Assembly (NCBI GenBank): GCA_900548345.1
Contig: URKA01000013.1
Span: 6,075 to 70,074, forward strand
Direction: 5' to 3'
DNA: 64,000 nucleotides
Source of the DNA: an uncultured Paraprevotella sp.
GTDB lineage: Bacteria; Bacteroidota; Bacteroidia; Bacteroidales; Bacteroidaceae
Below, in pieces: positions 61,292 through 64,000 of the stretch (its first letter is position 1; every line of letters begins with the position of its first letter). Position numbers and translations under genes: made by a program. The notes beneath the pieces were generated by a model that saw only the letters and a list, made by a program, of their open reading frames with translations, searched no databases and was not told the origin of the DNA.

Positions 61292-61319
61292 ATACTTTAT
61301 TTATACGAAAACATCCCTG

Positions 61320-63788
61320 TCAGAGAGGACGAAGCACATATTCGCCTCCCGCCACCGTAGGAAACTCCAGCATATCGCCGTTATACCGGACCTTTTTCTC
61401 CGTCACTGAAGAGACGGCCACTTTCTTTCCCTTCCATGGGTTCCACATACGGCACATTCCTCCACGCTCACTCTTAATCTCCACCTTTTGCGTACATCCG
61501 CCTTTCAGTTCGGCACTGACCAGAAAAGCACCGCGGGCGCGCAACGTACGGAAAGACACATCCGATGAGAGGTTCCAGTTTGGGAACAAACGAATCACAC
61601 CGTCATAGCTTTGCATCAGACATTCATTAACGACCGCCGGCAAGGCAAAATTCTCAAACCAGATTCCCATACCACCCATATACATGTAATCGGTAGCATC
61701 ACTGTACCTTCCGCCCACTTGTAACACGGCATCGGTAACTGTCTGATTGGGCAATGTCGCATAATGAACCTGCCTTTTGAACTTCTCCAAATCCAACAAA
61801 CCGAGGCGCGCTTTCTGCAGATGAACAAACACAATGTCATTTCCCCCTTCGTTCTGATGCGCCTCACAGGTGTTCTTCAGTATCTGCCGTATGCTGTCGG
61901 GAGAAGCCAATCCGTAATCCTCTCCGGGAAACACGTTGGTCAGATTTGCCGGAACATTATAAACCACCTGGTCGCCCTCTCCGGGAACAGAGACATAGAT
62001 TTTACCGTATTTCTCTGATTCATAGACCGGATATTCCGGCATCTTCCCAAGCAACATTTCCACCTGTTTGCACAACGCCTTCTCCTGTCTACCCTTATTC
62101 AGCAGTTTCACCGCCTCCAAATATCCCTTGAATACAAACTTCGCCAGCGCCAAGTCTATCTGCGTATCATAATTAAATTTGAAACCGGGTTGAAGCCCAT
62201 ATAGTTCGGGAGGAACAGAAGGGAAGATATGGTAACGGTCATCATTCCAACGCTCACCATGCGCATCATCACGCGTCATATAATCCACCAGGAACATGAC
62301 GGCATCCTTCATCGGTTCGAATGCCCTGTTCCTCAGGAAATCCGTATCACCGGAGTAAAGGTAATGCCACCACAGCCCCTGCACCATCCAGGGAGTCTCG
62401 AACACTTCCCAACCCCAGTCAGGAACGGGATAAGGATGCATGTGCATCTCTACCGGATAGGCGGAATGCGGAAAGAAAGCTCCGCGCATGCCATAATAAT
62501 CCTGTGCCCACATGCGGCTTACAGGCAACAGATGCTCCACAAGGTCCGCATAGACCAGGTTCTTGTCCAAATGGTTGGAAGAGAATGTCACCCAAAAGGG
62601 CTGTTGTGTATTATAGTTCAGATGATAGTCGCCATGCCATGCCGTACCGATATTCCCGTAACTCCAGTTAGCAAAGATACCGGGGCAGGTCACACCAGGG
62701 CGCAACGCACAATTCAGGAAATACATGTTACGATACCAGATGGCTTCCAGTTCCCGGTCGTTCATACAGACGGAAGAAGCCTCCCAATAAGCTTTCCAGT
62801 GCTCAAGGTTACGTCTCCACATCCCGTGGTAGGCATCCGCATCTACCCGTTGCGACGTCAATCTGAAATGTTGCTCATCCGAAGCCAACCCTTCCTGCAA
62901 ACGGACCTTGACATAAAACGCAGCCTTGTCCTGCATCTCCAGCCAGCGTTCCATATCCGCCAGTTCCTGAGGAATGCCCAGCGTCGTGATACGCTCTCCT
63001 TTCCTCATCGGCTGCGTCGTATAAACCTGTAAGGCAAAGGCTTTATCCTTCTCTTTACAGGGCTGTACGGTGGAATAAGGCAGTTCCTGGTAAAGTCCCA
63101 TGCTGTTTTCACCGTCTTCCTGCACACGATAATGCGGGATGTCGCCCGGTGTGGAAGGATCGGCAAGGATGCGGATACGGTTAAAACATGAAGGAACGGC
63201 TTTTCCCGCCTCGTCCGTCAACGTGAGCCATGCCTCATCGTTATTCATGTCTGTACATACACGCAATACGCGTTTCTGCCCCGCCACCTCCAGAAAGACA
63301 CGACACAGGTCGTCCGATATATCCAAAGAATGTCCCAACAGTTCCACTGTCCGGCGATCGAACCCCAAGACCAGCGTTCCACAAGGAAAAGGACGGGAAT
63401 AAGCGTGATGATAAATTCGGGCTGTCAGGGACAGGTACTCGGAAAAACCGGGATCATGCTGTATGGTAGGCAGGTCGGCAGGCAAAGCCGCCGCTTTGGC
63501 AAACACCTCCTCGAAGGTTCCTATCTTGTCCTTATTTTCCTCCACCACACGGATATCCCACACATTATTATGCCCAAAATGCAGACAGACCGCATCGGGA
63601 CGCGTTGTCACGACAATTCCCATACCGCCGTTTCCCAAGAGTGCCCCCTCAAAAAAGCCGGTTGCCGGCTTATCCATCTCCACCGGATATAAAGAAGCAC
63701 GCTTCATAGGATCTTCCTGCAGCGCGTTCATTGCCGATACATTCATGACGAAACTGCCAATCAGCAGTCCTGCCCTCAAAAATTTCAT
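61320..63788 (-). CDS. Secreted (alpha/alpha)6-barrel glycoside hydrolase, GH95-like
   Basis: An 822-residue exported glycosidase. A signal peptide (KFLRAGLLIGSFVMNVSA) is followed by a beta-sandwich N-domain (FFEGALLGNGGMGIVV, about 40-300) and a helical barrel at about 320-720. There YRNMYFLNCALRPG, TAWHGDYHLNYNTQQPFW and WEVFETPWMVQGLWWHYLYS mark the GH95/GH65-like clan. A beta C-domain ends in VAGGEYVLRPL. GH95 enzymes are mostly 1,2-alpha-L-fucosidases or alpha-L-galactosidases; the exact specificity cannot be read here. It stands alone, with a terminator after it and a -7 box (TATCTTTG, 63827-63820) upstream. The rest of the window (63830-64000) shows nothing I can name. Confidence 0.83.
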   Translation of the reverse strand: MKFLRAGLLIGSFVMNVSAMNALQEDPMKRASLYPVEMDKPATGFFEGALLGNGGMGIVVTTRPDAVCLHFGHNNVWDIRVVEENKDKIGTFEEVFAKAAALPADLPTIQHDPGFSEYLSLTARIYHHAYSRPFPCGTLVLGFDRRTVELLGHSLDISDDLCRVFLEVAGQKRVLRVCTDMNNDEAWLTLTDEAGKAVPSCFNRIRILADPSTPGDIPHYRVQEDGENSMGLYQELPYSTVQPCKEKDKAFALQVYTTQPMRKGERITTLGIPQELADMERWLEMQDKAAFYVKVRLQEGLASDEQHFRLTSQRVDADAYHGMWRRNLEHWKAYWEASSVCMNDRELEAIWYRNMYFLNCALRPGVTCPGIFANWSYGNIGTAWHGDYHLNYNTQQPFWVTFSSNHLDKNLVYADLVEHLLPVSRMWAQDYYGMRGAFFPHSAYPVEMHMHPYPVPDWGWEVFETPWMVQGLWWHYLYSGDTDFLRNRAFEPMKDAVMFLVDYMTRDDAHGERWNDDRYHIFPSVPPELYGLQPGFKFNYDTQIDLALAKFVFKGYLEAVKLLNKGRQEKALCKQVEMLLGKMPEYPVYESEKYGKIYVSVPGEGDQVVYNVPANLTNVFPGEDYGLASPDSIRQILKNTCEAHQNEGGNDIVFVHLQKARLGLLDLEKFKRQVHYATLPNQTVTDAVLQVGGRYSDATDYMYMGGMGIWFENFALPAVVNECLMQSYDGVIRLFPNWNLSSDVSFRTLRARGAFLVSAELKGGCTQKVEIKSERGGMCRMWNPWKGKKVAVSSVTEKKVRYNGDMLEFPTVAGGEYVLRPL

Positions 63789-64000
63789 CATAAGATATTT
63801 AGTTTTCGGATTTCACTTACAAAGATAAGGGACACGCCCCCGAAAAGGAGGCTGGAATACGGCAAAAATTAAAAAAAGGCACCAAAAGGACTCCCACGGA
63901 TTTTCTACCGCCCCATAACTCGGACTACATAAAACGATAAATTCAGGTCACGTGGACATTTTGCATGGTGATTTTACATTGAAAATAGAGGGTTGGACAT

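Noticed and set aside
63789..64000. A gene end at the right edge
   Set aside because: Short open stretches on the minus strand end in stops within about 20 codons, but nothing distinguishes a gene tail from chance.

Overview
The window looks like chromosomal DNA of a Bacteroidales bacterium, most likely a gut Bacteroidaceae member (Bacteroides, Phocaeicola or a close relative). The evidence is the TTTG/TAnnTTTG promoter pairs spaced by about 20 bases, the near absence of Shine-Dalgarno sites, BspA-type leucine-rich repeat proteins, secreted glycoside hydrolases with short C-terminal beta modules, an OstA-like protein next to parvulins, and a conserved coaX-lptC-corC-ppiD cluster. The genus cannot be fixed from sequence reading alone.

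Layout. Positions 1-529 hold the start of an AAA/DUF4143-type ATPase that runs off the left edge. From 1201 to 17505 a block of minus-strand housekeeping genes follows: trpS, mutL, a small membrane protein, an OstA-like protein, two parvulin isomerases and guaB, then recQ, clpX, clpP, tig and lptB. At 17506-17635 transcription diverges into mlaE-mlaF on the plus strand. Positions 19310-25732 carry a minus-strand surface module (metallophosphoesterase, a 1613-residue multi-domain secreted protein and a small peptide). Its promoter lies between two 36-bp inverted repeats and is a candidate phase switch. Then come tpx, valS, two tandem BspA-like genes, the membrane pyrophosphatase hppA, an Rpn-family nuclease gene set among nested hairpin repeats, an EamA transporter, a small conserved protein, and a VWA/fibronectin secreted protein with a partner. 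Next are secA, an alkaline-phosphatase-superfamily protein and a DUF4105 membrane protein. From 49085 a plus-strand operon runs coaX, an outer-membrane barrel, lptC, a CorC-type protein and ppiD. The right end has a GH43 enzyme, tRNA-Leu(TAG), a sugar kinase, an SDR, a Crp/Fnr regulator and a GH95-like glycosidase.

How the genes work together. Much of the window serves the cell envelope: LPS export (LptB, LptC, OstA-like), phospholipid trafficking (MlaEF), protein export (SecA) and outer-membrane protein folding (three parvulin-type proteins). Cytoplasmic protein quality control sits in tig-clpP-clpX. The accessory genes are mostly secreted or surface proteins.

Between genes there are several non-coding repeat families: two related elements of about 330 bp with inverted arms and CACCTGTG cores, shorter CACCTGTG hairpins, a CG-alternating motif, and the hairpins around the Rpn gene. 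The most interesting observations are the candidate invertible promoter at 25784-25994, the CACCTGTG repeat family, and the 29-bp direct repeats that bracket the Rpn gene and copy the 3' end of the neighbouring transporter gene.
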